Shown here one piece after another: positions 26,493-35,844 of a DNA stretch of 64,000 nucleotides; positions within the stretch are counted from its first letter, which is position 1; each line of letters starts with the position of its first letter. Below the pieces are notes generated by a model. The model worked only from the letters and a program-made list of their open reading frames with translations. It had not been told where the DNA came from and searched no databases. The DNA comes from Pseudomaricurvus alkylphenolicus. Its GTDB lineage: Bacteria; Pseudomonadota; Gammaproteobacteria; Pseudomonadales; Cellvibrionaceae. The DNA lies in assembly GCF_011683955.1 (NCBI RefSeq), contig NZ_JAAQPI010000001.1:1323136-1387135 (forward strand), read 5' to 3'. The translations under genes were made by a program, and so were the position numbers.

Positions 26493-27272
26493 ATGAGCAA
26501 TCAATCTGAAATGTACCCCGACGGCGTCGCGCTGGTGGTGGGCGGCAGTGGCGGCGTAGGCCGGGTGATTTGTAAACAGTTGGCCGACGTGAATGTCAGG
26601 GTGGTTCTCACCTACAATAATAATTCCGCCAGAGCTGAAGAACTGGCCGCTGAAATTGTGGCGGAAGGTGGACAGGCCGAAATTGCTCAACTGAACATGG
26701 ATAACCTGGACTGTATCAAGACCACGGTAGAAGGGCTGGTGAGGGACTACGGCCGTCTGCATTCGGTGTTTATCGCTACGGGATTTGATATCCCCCAGAT
26801 TCAGGTTCGTGACGTTACGCCAGAACTGTGGAAGAAGGTGCTGCGCGCCGATGCAGAAGGTGTATTCAATATTGTTTACGCGACACTGCCTCATTTGCGC
26901 GAGGGAGGTGGCGGCAGCTACGTCCATATCAGCTCCGCAGCCCTGCAGCGATTTGCTGATCTGGATATCATGTCCGTGGCGCCCAAAGCGGCGATCGAAG
27001 AGTTGATGAAAGGCATTGCCAAGGAAGAAGGCAAGTTTGGTATCCGTGCAAACAGCATCGCCATCGGGGTTATTGAAACAGGCATTTTCCTGCGCTTACA
27101 GGAGGAGGGTGTGTTTGATGAGGCCTGGCAGAGCAAAGTGAAGGCCATGCTACCGCTGAACCGCTTTGGCCAACCGGAAGAAGTGGCGAGAATGGCCGTA
27201 TTTCTGGGTTCAAATCATGCGGCCTATACTACCGGGCAACTGATTCCCGTCGATGGTGGATTCGGAGTATAA
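26493..27272 (+). CDS. Degenerate short-chain dehydrogenase/reductase (SDR) 6
   Basis: A 259-residue SDR-fold protein lacking normal signatures. The cofactor loop reads VGGSGGVG instead of TGxxxGIG, the NNAG strand reads ATGFDIP, and the active-site Tyr is replaced: the sequence at the usual Tyr-x3-Lys is SVAPK, so Lys is kept and Tyr is Ser. The overall fold is intact, including NSIAIGVIETGIF and the C-terminal TTGQLIPVDGGFGV. It may be a non-catalytic partner or use a different mechanism. It is coupled to SnoaL protein 4. Confidence 0.88.
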   Translation: MSNQSEMYPDGVALVVGGSGGVGRVICKQLADVNVRVVLTYNNNSARAEELAAEIVAEGGQAEIAQLNMDNLDCIKTTVEGLVRDYGRLHSVFIATGFDIPQIQVRDVTPELWKKVLRADAEGVFNIVYATLPHLREGGGGSYVHISSAALQRFADLDIMSVAPKAAIEELMKGIAKEEGKFGIRANSIAIGVIETGIFLRLQEEGVFDEAWQSKVKAMLPLNRFGQPEEVARMAVFLGSNHAAYTTGQLIPVDGGFGV

Positions 27273-27345
27273 GGTTGAGTATCCACTGACAAAAACTCTG
27301 TGTGACTGGTAATTGATGGTCTACGACTCCAGCCACACAGATACT

Positions 27346-27804
27346 CTAAATTTCAATGTTCAGTGTGTCGTAAACGGGCAATGGATTGAGGTACTCTCTC
27401 CACAGAGAGATTTTCCGATCAGAATTGAATCTCAGAATACTGATATATCGATTGGCATAGGGCTTACCGCTTGGGCGGTGACGGCTCTCGGCATGATACT
27501 CGGCGATTAGCGTGTTTGGGTCAAGCAGCTCGTGGATGTCGTCAAATTGGTAGTTGTAGGGGTCATATTCCAGGTCTTCCATTTGTTGAAACATGGCCCT
27601 GACGTTGTTTCGCCCGACCAGCGTGTCCGGCAGATCAGGCCTGGGAACATAAGGCCATTCGCAGACAACATCTTCGGACAGATGAGAGACGCAGAGGTCA
27701 AATTCCTGTCGACCCAGGTGATAAATCGCTTTCTTGAACAATTCAATGTTTTGTTCGCGACGTTGTTGATCGTCGATCCCAAGGTTTATTTCGGTTTTCC
27801 GCAT
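27346..27804 (-). CDS. SnoaL/NTF2-fold protein 5
   Basis: A 152-residue NTF2-fold protein (helix ELFKKAIYHLGRQEFDLCVS, strand EDVVCEWPYVPRPDLPDTLV, C-terminal YANRYISILRFNSDRKISLW). ATG 27804 with GAGG 8 nt upstream is chosen over the open frame to 27915, which would overlap the esterase stop. It is 22 bp downstream of the HSL-type esterase and co-directional with it. Specific role unknown. Confidence 0.8.
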   Translation of the reverse strand: MRKTEINLGIDDQQRREQNIELFKKAIYHLGRQEFDLCVSHLSEDVVCEWPYVPRPDLPDTLVGRNNVRAMFQQMEDLEYDPYNYQFDDIHELLDPNTLIAEYHAESRHRPSGKPYANRYISILRFNSDRKISLWREYLNPLPVYDTLNIEI

Positions 27805-27826
27805 GATATTAACCTCTAAGTTTCGG

Positions 27827-28804
27827 TCAGAGTGCCATTTGTCGATTGAATGCAGAGACTTGCAAATCCAATGCCCTGTCGGACACACCACCGCATCCAA
27901 AGAGATCAAAACCATGCACGGTAGCGGGGACTTGGTGCAGTTCCGTGGAAACTCCGGCCTGCAGTAATCTCATGGCGTAGATAATGGCTTCATCCCGTAG
28001 GGGATCGTGTTCAGCCGTTAATATGTAGGCTGGGGGCAGGTTACCGAGATCATTGGCTCTGGCGGGGGCGGCGTAAGGAGACGTATGCTCGGTAAAAGCG
28101 TCAGTGCCAAGGTAATACTTCCATGCCCCCTGCATCAGAGCCTTGTCCCACACAGGCAAACCCTCTCCATGACGCATGGAAGGGGAATCCATCAGGTTGT
28201 CGATTACCGGATACATCAACATTTGGTATGCGATGGCGGGCCCGCTTCTGTCGCGGGCCATTAACGCCACCGCCGCCGACAGATTGCCTCCCGCGCTGGC
28301 GCCTCCGACGGCGATACGGTTTTTATCAATACCCAGCGCCTCGGAGTTATTGGCGGTCCATTGCAAAGCAGCGTAACAATCCTCGACTCCGGCTGGAAAG
28401 GGATTTTCCGGTGCCAGCCGATAATCGACGTTAACCACCACGGCTCCGGCTTCCTTCGCCAGTTTCAGACAGCGGATATGTTCAGAGTTCAGGCCGCCGA
28501 ATACCCAAGCGCCACCGTGAAAGAGCACAAAACCGGGGCGTGGACCCGATGGACACTTGGGATGGTAAATTCGCACAGGTATATCGGGCTCGCCAGCGGG
28601 CCCCGGAATCAACTGCTCAACGACGTTGAGTTCTTTATCGATTTCCGTACGGCCGGGGATCGATGATATCACCCCTGCTTCAAGTGCACTTTCAAAGGCC
28701 TTCTGTTCGTTGCACCGACCGGCGGCAACATCGTTGATATCCAGGTTTGGCAGAGAATCAATGATGTCCAGTAATTCCGGCTCAATGGTGAGATTGTCTC
28801 GCAT
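27827..28804 (-). CDS. Alpha/beta-hydrolase, hormone-sensitive-lipase family esterase
   Basis: A 325-residue protein. The oxyanion-hole motif HGGAWVFGG is near residue 95, the nucleophile in GGASAGGN near 168, the acid in AEHDPLRDE near 264 and the His in VHGFD near 295. This order is standard for HSL (family IV) carboxylesterases. The enzyme probably hydrolyses an ester or lactone, for example the product of the Baeyer-Villiger-type monooxygenase at 30291, but that link is inferred. It is divergent from the acyl-CoA dehydrogenase gene, with site D between them. Confidence 0.9.
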   Translation of the reverse strand: MRDNLTIEPELLDIIDSLPNLDINDVAAGRCNEQKAFESALEAGVISSIPGRTEIDKELNVVEQLIPGPAGEPDIPVRIYHPKCPSGPRPGFVLFHGGAWVFGGLNSEHIRCLKLAKEAGAVVVNVDYRLAPENPFPAGVEDCYAALQWTANNSEALGIDKNRIAVGGASAGGNLSAAVALMARDRSGPAIAYQMLMYPVIDNLMDSPSMRHGEGLPVWDKALMQGAWKYYLGTDAFTEHTSPYAAPARANDLGNLPPAYILTAEHDPLRDEAIIYAMRLLQAGVSTELHQVPATVHGFDLFGCGGVSDRALDLQVSAFNRQMAL

Positions 28805-28882
28805 ATTTCGTTCTCTCGGAAGTATCCACGTACACGGCCATCAGGCCCTTGTCCGATTGTGGTCATAGTGGCTCTCAGATAC

Positions 28883-28900
28883 CTCATTTGATTGGATGAA
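28883..28900. promoter_or_regulatory. Palindromic operator, site D
   Basis: CTCATTTGATTGGATGAA matches site C at 15 of 18 positions. It lies between the divergent HSL esterase (start 28804) and acyl-CoA dehydrogenase (start 28988), 79 and 88 bp from their starts. Confidence 0.6.
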
Positions 28901-28987
28901 TGGCGGCTTCATCTGTTCGAAGGAGGAATGTGTCGTCCGTTTCGCTGACACTTGGCTTGATATCATCTCCTTAACAGGTAAACCATC

Positions 28988-30193
28988 ATGGATGCTACCC
29001 CCTCTGCAACACAGCTTGATCAGTTGCGGCAGTTTATGAATGACTACATTTACCCGAATGAACATCGTTATCGCGAGTTACTGGAACAACAGGAGAGCCC
29101 CTGGTGCACTCCGCCGCTGATGGAAGAATTAAAGGCAGAAGCACAGCGTCAAGGGCTTTGGAATCTGTTCTTGCCCAGATTGGGAGACACCGGGCTGACG
29201 AACCTGGAGTATGCTCCTCTGGCCGAGGAAATGGGTCGTGTACTCTGGGCATCGGAGGTGTTTAACTGCAATGCACCGGATACCGGCAATATGGAAGTGC
29301 TGTCCAAATACGGGTCGCCGGAACAAAAGTCAAAATGGCTGCACCCGCTACTGGACGGCACTATTCGTTCCGCCTTTGCGATGACCGAACCCGATGTTGC
29401 TTCCAGCGATGCTACCAACATTGAGTGCTCAATTGACAGGGACGGAGACGAATACATTATCAACGGCCGCAAATGGTTTACCACCGGTGCCATGCGGGAA
29501 TCCTGCGAACTGCTGATTCTGATGGGGAAAACGGATGCGAGTAATCCCAGTCGACATCTACAGCAATCCATGGTTCTCGTTCCCCGCAGTACGCCGGGGG
29601 TCAGAGTCTTGAGATCAGTAACAACCCTGGGCTATGCAGAGCAACCCTACGGCGAACCGGAGATTGTTTTTGATAACGTTCGGGTACCAGTCGAGAACAT
29701 TCTGCTGGGGGAAGGTCGGGGCTTTGAGATTGCCCAGGGGCGCCTGGGCCCCGGGCGAATTCACCACTGCATGCGACTGATTGGATGCGCCCAAAGGGCC
29801 TTGGAGATGATGTGTCGACGTTCACAGCAGCGCGTCGTTTGCGGTCAACCGCTGTCGAAAAATCAGTCGGTGCGTGAAGACATCGCTCGGTCCTATTGCG
29901 ATATTGAACAGGCGCGTCTACTGACACTGACCGCGGCTGATAAAATGGATAAATTTGGCAACAAGGTTGCTCGCGATCTGATTTCTGCCATCAAAATCGC
30001 GGTACCCAACATGGCCACCCGGGTGATCGACCGGGCCATTCAGCTGCACGGGGCGGCGGGTTTGAGCGGCGACCTGTTCCTGGCGGAAGCCTATTGCTAC
30101 GCCCGTCAGATCCGCCTGGCCGATGGGCCTGACCAGGTGCACATGATGTCACTGGGCAAGCAACTGATTCGGGAATTTGGAGATGATCAATAA
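28988..30193 (+). CDS. Acyl-CoA dehydrogenase (ACAD10/11-like)
   Basis: A 401-residue FAD-dependent acyl-CoA dehydrogenase. Motifs include FAMTEPDVASSDATN (FAD/substrate region), NGRKWFTTGAM and the C-terminal AIQLHGAAGLSGD. The catalytic-loop position reads RLADGPDQVH, the pattern of the ACAD10/11 group, with Asp where short- and medium-chain enzymes have Glu. It likely desaturates a branched or cyclic acyl-CoA. It is followed 97 bp later by the flavin monooxygenase, probably in one transcript starting near site D. Confidence 0.92.
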   Translation: MDATPSATQLDQLRQFMNDYIYPNEHRYRELLEQQESPWCTPPLMEELKAEAQRQGLWNLFLPRLGDTGLTNLEYAPLAEEMGRVLWASEVFNCNAPDTGNMEVLSKYGSPEQKSKWLHPLLDGTIRSAFAMTEPDVASSDATNIECSIDRDGDEYIINGRKWFTTGAMRESCELLILMGKTDASNPSRHLQQSMVLVPRSTPGVRVLRSVTTLGYAEQPYGEPEIVFDNVRVPVENILLGEGRGFEIAQGRLGPGRIHHCMRLIGCAQRALEMMCRRSQQRVVCGQPLSKNQSVREDIARSYCDIEQARLLTLTAADKMDKFGNKVARDLISAIKIAVPNMATRVIDRAIQLHGAAGLSGDLFLAEAYCYARQIRLADGPDQVHMMSLGKQLIREFGDDQ

Positions 30194-30290
30194 GCTCTAA
30201 GTCATCAATCTCCTCTGTTTATATGAATTTTTGTCTCGATGGCTTTGATAGCCTCAACTCATGCTCATTGCCCAAGTTAGGAGACTTTGC

Positions 30291-31760
30291 ATGACTGAAC
30301 AACAAAAAACAGATGACCTGCGTTATTTGATTATAGGTGCCGGCATGTCCGGCATGCTGGCGGCCATCAAGCTGTTGGAGCAAGGCAAACGCAATCTTGT
30401 GATTTATGAAAAGGCCGATCGCATTGGCGGTACCTGGCGTGAAAACACCTACCCCGGTCTTACTTGTGATGTACCATCCCACTCCTATACCTATTCCTTT
30501 GAACCCAACCCGGATTGGTCCGAGGTGATGCCCTCCGGTGCGGAGATTCAATCGTATTTTGAGTCCGTTGCTGACAAATACGATCTGCGCCGTTGGATAC
30601 AGTTCAATAAGGAAATCAACCACTGCAAGTACATCGATGGCCAGTGGCGAATCGAAACCAAATGTGGCGTTAAGGATAACGCAGATATCATCATCGCGGC
30701 ATCCGGCGTATTGCATCACCCTCGATATCCGGATATCGATGGCATGGACAAATTCGAAGGGGCTCTGTTTCACAGTGCCCGATGGGACCACAGCGTGCCG
30801 CTGGATGGTGCCAGAATCGCCGTGATCGGAACGGGCTCGACCGGCGTTCAAATCGTTTCGGCACTTTCGACGCGAGCCAGTCAGCTGACGCATTTTCAGC
30901 GCACCCCCCAGTGGATCAGGCCGGTCCAGAACCGCAAATTTACAGAAGCGGAGAAGACGGCGTTCCGCAGTGATCCGGCGCTGCTCAAGCGTATGCAAAA
31001 CGACCCCGACCTGGAAGCAGGTATTGAGCAGTTTTCGGCCGCGATTACCGACCCTGACTCTGAAGCTATGAAGCAAATTGACCAAGAGGTCATGCAAAAT
31101 CTTGAGCAGTCAATCCAGGATCCGGTGCTGCGCGAGAAGCTAAGACCTGACTACCGACCTGCCTGCAAGCGACTCATTTATTCGCCGGACTTTTATGAGG
31201 CGGTGCAGCGACCCAATGTGGACGTTGTGGTAGAGGGTGTCAATCGTATCGAACCCAAGGGTATCCGTACCCAGGATGGTCAATTGCACGAGTTCGATGT
31301 CATCGTGCTGGCAACGGGCTTTCAGGCTGATCGCTTTGTGCGTCCCATGGAAATTGAGGGAAGAGGTGGAGTTCGCCTGAATGACCTCTGGAAGGAAGGC
31401 CCCAGCGCTTACATGGCAATTAGCGTACCGGATATGCCCAACTTCTTTATGCTAAATGGTCCTAACGGCCCCGTGGGTAACTTCTCCCTCATCGAAATCG
31501 CTGAACATCAATGGGGCTACATCGAACAGCTGATGGCGTTGGTTGAAGACGGTCGCTGTCGCGCGTTGTGCGCTTCCAACGAGAGTTTCAAACGCTTTGA
31601 GGCTGAGCGGGTCGAAGCGGCCAAACAAACCATATTTGCGACCGGCTGCAGCAGTTGGTACCTTGATGGTAAAGGTGTACCGGCGACCTGGCCCTGGACT
31701 CGCAGTCGCTTCAAGGCGGAGATGAAGGCGCCCAAGTTCGAGGCCTTCGAACTGCTTTGA
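30291..31760 (+). CDS. Flavin-containing (Baeyer-Villiger-type) monooxygenase
   Basis: About 489 residues with an FAD Rossmann motif (IIGAGMSGMLAAIKLLEQGK) near residue 14, the GGTWRENTYPG segment, and an NADPH motif IGTGSTGVQIV near 180. The fingerprint FEGALFHSARWD (near 155) is a variant of the Baeyer-Villiger monooxygenase motif FxGxxxHxxxW(P/D). ATG 30291 has AGGAG 7 nt upstream; an earlier ATG at 30261 lacks one. It probably inserts oxygen beside a ketone to give an ester or lactone, which the HSL-type esterase could open. Confidence 0.9.
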   Translation: MTEQQKTDDLRYLIIGAGMSGMLAAIKLLEQGKRNLVIYEKADRIGGTWRENTYPGLTCDVPSHSYTYSFEPNPDWSEVMPSGAEIQSYFESVADKYDLRRWIQFNKEINHCKYIDGQWRIETKCGVKDNADIIIAASGVLHHPRYPDIDGMDKFEGALFHSARWDHSVPLDGARIAVIGTGSTGVQIVSALSTRASQLTHFQRTPQWIRPVQNRKFTEAEKTAFRSDPALLKRMQNDPDLEAGIEQFSAAITDPDSEAMKQIDQEVMQNLEQSIQDPVLREKLRPDYRPACKRLIYSPDFYEAVQRPNVDVVVEGVNRIEPKGIRTQDGQLHEFDVIVLATGFQADRFVRPMEIEGRGGVRLNDLWKEGPSAYMAISVPDMPNFFMLNGPNGPVGNFSLIEIAEHQWGYIEQLMALVEDGRCRALCASNESFKRFEAERVEAAKQTIFATGCSSWYLDGKGVPATWPWTRSRFKAEMKAPKFEAFELL

Positions 31761-31775
31761 CCACCAGATGACAGC

Positions 31776-31799
31776 AACTTCATTCAATCAGGTGAAGTT
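31776..31799. promoter_or_regulatory. Palindromic operator, site E
   Basis: Seven-base perfect arms AACTTCA and TGAAGTT flank a partly symmetric centre. The 18-bp core at 31779-31796 is TTCATTCAATCAGGTGAA: its left half resembles site A and its right half site B. It lies 78 bp upstream of the TonB-receptor start. Confidence 0.6.
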
Positions 31800-31873
31800 G
31801 CCCTGGTGTCGATCCAATACAGTAGTTACTGGGCCAAGCCCCACAAGCATGAAGCACCTTTCGGAGAGAACAG

Positions 31874-34216
31874 ATGATAACAACGATGAAAGCCAAACAC
31901 ACATATCTCGCCTCGGCTATCGCGCTGGCGCTGCCGGTACTGATGCCTCTTTCCCAGAAATCCATAGCCAGTGAAGAGGAGTGGTCTCTAGAGGAAATAG
32001 TGGTTACTGCCCGACGCAAGCAGGAAAGCCTGCAGGACGTGCCCACCTCCGTTTCCGCCGTTGGACGAGAAGATCTCGAAGCACTGCAAATCGACGGTTT
32101 TCAGTCGGTCGGTCAAACCGTTCCCAATGTCTATATCCAGAAGCAGGGCGGTATGCCCACAGCACCGCAAATGCAGATCCGTGGTGTTTCCAACGGATCG
32201 CTCAACTACCAGGTGGACTCGGGCATTGGCATGTATGTGGACGGCGTCTACATTGGCCGAGCCAGTGGCGCTTCATTTGATCTGGCAGATCTGGAGCGTG
32301 TCGAGGTACTGCGGGGCCCTCAGGGCACGTTGTTTGGTCGTAACTCCACCGGCGGAGCCATCAACCTGATTACCTCAGAGCCCACCGGGGAACTGGGGGC
32401 CAAGCTGCAGGTGGGGTTAGGCAACTTTGAGGCCCGCCGTTACAAGGCTACCCTGGAACTGCCGGAATGGAATGGATTCAAGGCGCGACTGAATCTGAGC
32501 CATTCTGAGGAAGAGGGTGATGTTGACAACCTGGCAGAAAAACGAACGTTTGTTTTTCCTGAGCCGTTTGGAGCCATTACCACTAATGACCGGGGTGGTG
32601 ACAACGAAACTGACGCCGTGTTCCTGGCTGTCAAGTATGAGGGGATTGAAAGCCTGTCCCTTGACTACAAATACGATCGCTCTGACTGGGAAGGCACCAT
32701 GAATTATCGGCAGGTCGGCAATATGGGACCTTGTGCTGATTTCAATACGACACCGGGACAATGCATTATCAGTAGCGGATTGGTTCGAGCCGTGCACCCG
32801 CTATCGCTGTCTTTCGACTACGAAGATGCCCAGGCCGTGCCTTTGGAATCAACGGGTCGTTTAGACGTCAGAGGACATTCGCTCACGGCTGAGTACGAAC
32901 TCACGGACACCATTTCCGTTAAGTACATCGGCGGCTATCGCGAACATGAATTGGATGTCGGCGGCAATCAGGTCTGGGGTGGCGGTGAGTACATCAACGA
33001 TGGGATGTTGCCCGGTCCGGTCGGAGGAGTGTTTACTCCCCTGTTTGCCATGAGAATCGAATCTCAGGAACAAACGTCGCACGAAATTCAATTGCTGGGT
33101 GGCGACGATAATCTGGACTGGATTGTCGGCGCGTTCTTCTACGAGGAAGAAGGCCACGTTAATGCGCCAATTTTGCTCTCGAGGGTGATTGGTGACACCA
33201 GTACTACCGATATCAACCCCATTGACACCGCAAACTTCGATTACTTCGTTGGCCAGAATGTCAAGGTGCGCAACGAGTCCAACGCGGCATACGCCCATGC
33301 CACCTATCACTTGGGTGACTTCGATATCAGCGGCGGTGTTCGCTATACCGAGGATGATCGACAAGAGGACGTGATAGCGGCGGGTCTGATTGGTCTCTTT
33401 ACTCCAAGCGCCGAATTCAGTACCAGCGGCAGTCACACCGACTACGATTTCTCGGTGACCTACAACCTTAGCAACGACGCCAACGTCTACTTTAAGTACG
33501 CTACCGGTTATGTATCCGGTGGTACCATTTTTGGCAACGCCTTTGACGAAGAGGAGATGGTCAGTTACGAGATTGGTGTCAAGTCGGACCTGCTCGATCA
33601 TCGCCTGCGAATCAATGCGGCGCTGTTCAATCAGAAGCGAACCGATGTACAGATCGAGGGCTTTACCGGTGTCGGTTATTTCATGGGGGTCGGACGGGAC
33701 ATGACTGTCGATGGTCTTGAACTTGAAGTGACTTACATGCCGATGGAAAGCCTTACTCTGAACGCCTCCTACGGTTACACGGATGTGGACAACTCCGGGG
33801 ATTTGAGAACCTTCCAGCCGAAACAGACCGCGTATCTTGGAATGCAATACGACTTTGCACCCTTTGATAATGGAGTTCAAGCCTCCTTTCGAATGGATAT
33901 GAGCTGGCGAGACGATGTACACCGCCTGGTATGTAAAGCGGGCCAGGATCAAGTGCCAGCGTCGGATGTATGTGTGGGAACGGCGGATGAAGCTCTCGAC
34001 GATTTGGCGCTGCTGGATGCGAGCTCGATGTTGGGTGCCCAGTTGAGCATTGCTGACATCCCTGTCGGTGACACCAGCGCAAGGGTATCCATCTGGGGCC
34101 GAAACCTGCTGGATGAAGATGGGAAGGAATATGGATTCACCCTCGGCGGCCCCACCCTGACCAGCACTTTTGTACGCCCCCGGACCTATGGTGTGGACGT
34201 CAGTATCGAATTCTAA
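31874..34216 (+). CDS. TonB-dependent outer-membrane receptor 1
   Basis: A 780-residue receptor. A signal peptide (about residues 1-35, ALALPVLMPLSQKSIAS) precedes a TonB-box-like EEIVVTARRKQESLQDVPTS and a plug domain with DLERVEVLRGPQGTLFGRNS. A 22-strand barrel ends in FVRPRTYGVDVSIEF with a terminal Phe. This family imports siderophores and also carbohydrates, lignin oligomers or hydrophobic compounds; with no iron genes nearby, uptake of the island's substrate is the likely role. The ATG at 31874 has GGAGA 6 nt upstream. Site E lies in its promoter and a strong terminator follows. Confidence 0.93.
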   Translation: MITTMKAKHTYLASAIALALPVLMPLSQKSIASEEEWSLEEIVVTARRKQESLQDVPTSVSAVGREDLEALQIDGFQSVGQTVPNVYIQKQGGMPTAPQMQIRGVSNGSLNYQVDSGIGMYVDGVYIGRASGASFDLADLERVEVLRGPQGTLFGRNSTGGAINLITSEPTGELGAKLQVGLGNFEARRYKATLELPEWNGFKARLNLSHSEEEGDVDNLAEKRTFVFPEPFGAITTNDRGGDNETDAVFLAVKYEGIESLSLDYKYDRSDWEGTMNYRQVGNMGPCADFNTTPGQCIISSGLVRAVHPLSLSFDYEDAQAVPLESTGRLDVRGHSLTAEYELTDTISVKYIGGYREHELDVGGNQVWGGGEYINDGMLPGPVGGVFTPLFAMRIESQEQTSHEIQLLGGDDNLDWIVGAFFYEEEGHVNAPILLSRVIGDTSTTDINPIDTANFDYFVGQNVKVRNESNAAYAHATYHLGDFDISGGVRYTEDDRQEDVIAAGLIGLFTPSAEFSTSGSHTDYDFSVTYNLSNDANVYFKYATGYVSGGTIFGNAFDEEEMVSYEIGVKSDLLDHRLRINAALFNQKRTDVQIEGFTGVGYFMGVGRDMTVDGLELEVTYMPMESLTLNASYGYTDVDNSGDLRTFQPKQTAYLGMQYDFAPFDNGVQASFRMDMSWRDDVHRLVCKAGQDQVPASDVCVGTADEALDDLALLDASSMLGAQLSIADIPVGDTSARVSIWGRNLLDEDGKEYGFTLGGPTLTSTFVRPRTYGVDVSIEF

Positions 34217-34240
34217 TTCTGACAGCCGTTAGTCTTGGAT

Positions 34241-34275
34241 AAGGGCAGTGGATGAGTTCTGCTGCCCTTTTTTTT
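34241..34275 (+). terminator. Rho-independent terminator
   Basis: The stem AAGGGCAG (34241-34248) pairs with CTGCCCTT (34262-34269), and a run of T residues extends to 34275. It follows the TonB-receptor stop by 24 bp and separates it from the aldehyde dehydrogenase gene. Confidence 0.85.
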
Positions 34276-34365
34276 GCTCAAAATCAATAACAATCATTGC
34301 GAAGGTTCACCTGGGAGAAACCTTTTGCGTGGAGCAGCACCGCTGTTGCAACTGGAGATTGCCTG

Positions 34366-35772
34366 ATGAATTACGAATTACTGATCGACGGACACATGGT
34401 AGACACTGAAGAGCACATTGACGTTGTTAATCCCGCAACTGGTGAAGTTTTTGCTCGATGCCCGCGTGGAGATGGCGACCTGTTGAATCAAGCTGTCGCC
34501 GCCGCACGACGTGCTCAACAGCAATGGCGGTCCACCTCCATTGAGACACGTCAGCAGGCGCTCTCAAAACTGGCCCAGGCCGTGGAGGAGCAGCGCGAGG
34601 CGCTTGCGCAGACCCTGACCCAGGAGCAGGGCAAGATACTGGATTTCGCACGTTTTGAGATCGATGCAACGGTGCAGTTTTTGAACTACTTTGCGAAGCA
34701 GTCACCCACGGCGGACAAGGTTATCGAAGACAGCGACACCCAAACCGTGACCGTGACACGCCAACCTCTTGGCGTCGTCGGCTGCATTACTCCATGGAAC
34801 TTCCCGTTACTGCAGGCCGCGTACAAGATGGCACCTGCAGTGCTTACCGGCAATGGGGTGATTATTAAACCCGCTCCCACAACGCCCTTAACGACGTTGA
34901 TGTTTGGCCAGTTGATCAAGAGGTTTTTTCCGGCAGGGTTGGTTAATGTGATTACCGACGAGGGCGAACTGGGACCAATGATCAGCCAGCACCCTGGTAT
35001 TGACAAGGTATCAGTAACGGGTTCAACACAGACGGGTAGGGCCGTCATGGCCAGCGCAGCGGCCACTTTGAAACCACTGACACTTGAGCTTGGTGGCAAT
35101 GATGCTGCGATCTTACTGGATGATGTTGATGTCGAGAAAGTGATTCCACAACTCTTTGCCGTCTCGTTTATCAACTCTGGCCAGGTTTGCATTGCCATCA
35201 AACGCCTTTACGTCCCCGATTCTTTGTATGATGAGGTCTGCGACCGCATGGCGGAATTGGCCGATGCCGCAAAGATTGGTAATGGTCTTGATTCTGAATC
35301 GGAATACGGCCCCTTGCAAAACTCGGCCCAACTGGAACGTTTCCACCACTATCTGGCCTTGGCCGAGCGTGACGGCAACATCATTACTCGGAGACAGGCG
35401 TCCGCCGGCAACGGCTATTTTGCCCCCTTTGTGGTGGTTCGGGACATCAACGAAGGTACTCCGCTGGTGGATGAAGAGCCCTTTGCACCGATCTTGCCGA
35501 TACTGAGATATTCAAGCGTTGATGAAGCGATTGAGCGGGCCAATAACACCGAGTTTGGCCTGGGTGGTTCAGTGTGGTCTTCCAATCCGGATCGTGCCGC
35601 TGAGGTGGCCAGCCGATTGGAGTGTGGAACGGCTTGGGTAAATCAACACTGCGCCTTTGGTCCTCATATCCCTTTTGGCGGTATCAAACACTCCGGTCTG
35701 GGGGTCGAGTTTGCCGAACAAGGCATTGATGAATTTACGCACATCAAGGTTCTCAGTATTGCCAAAGGGTAG
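34366..35772 (+). CDS. NAD(P)-dependent aldehyde dehydrogenase
   Basis: A 468-residue ALDH-superfamily enzyme: TPWNFPLLQA near residue 141, catalytic Glu in LELGGND near 241, and catalytic Cys in NSGQVCIA near 273. The C-terminal HIPFGGIKHSGLGVEF is typical. ATG 34366 (MNYELLIDG) has GGAG 8 nt upstream; an earlier in-frame start would overlap the leader. A half-site TTCACCTG at 34306-34313 resembles one arm of the island operator and sits 53 bp upstream. It likely oxidises an aldehyde from side-chain or ring cleavage to the acid. Confidence 0.92.
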   Translation: MNYELLIDGHMVDTEEHIDVVNPATGEVFARCPRGDGDLLNQAVAAARRAQQQWRSTSIETRQQALSKLAQAVEEQREALAQTLTQEQGKILDFARFEIDATVQFLNYFAKQSPTADKVIEDSDTQTVTVTRQPLGVVGCITPWNFPLLQAAYKMAPAVLTGNGVIIKPAPTTPLTTLMFGQLIKRFFPAGLVNVITDEGELGPMISQHPGIDKVSVTGSTQTGRAVMASAAATLKPLTLELGGNDAAILLDDVDVEKVIPQLFAVSFINSGQVCIAIKRLYVPDSLYDEVCDRMAELADAAKIGNGLDSESEYGPLQNSAQLERFHHYLALAERDGNIITRRQASAGNGYFAPFVVVRDINEGTPLVDEEPFAPILPILRYSSVDEAIERANNTEFGLGGSVWSSNPDRAAEVASRLECGTAWVNQHCAFGPHIPFGGIKHSGLGVEFAEQGIDEFTHIKVLSIAKG

Positions 35773-35844
35773 TTGGCAAGCAGTCCCCAATTATCCAATT
35801 CAATGAAACAAAATTAGTCAAATATCCAAGCTACAGGCGGTAGT

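Noticed and set aside
30219..31097. 292-codon open frame antisense to the flavin monooxygenase
   Set aside because: The monooxygenase has clear FAD and NADPH motifs over the same DNA; the antisense frame has none.
32861..33952. Long (363-codon) open frame antisense to TonB receptor 1
   Set aside because: It lies wholly inside a well-supported receptor gene on the other strand; its composition reflects the receptor's codons.
34306..34313. Half-site TTCACCTG upstream of the aldehyde dehydrogenase
   Set aside because: It resembles one arm of the island operator at the right distance, but the second arm is missing, so it was not listed as a site.
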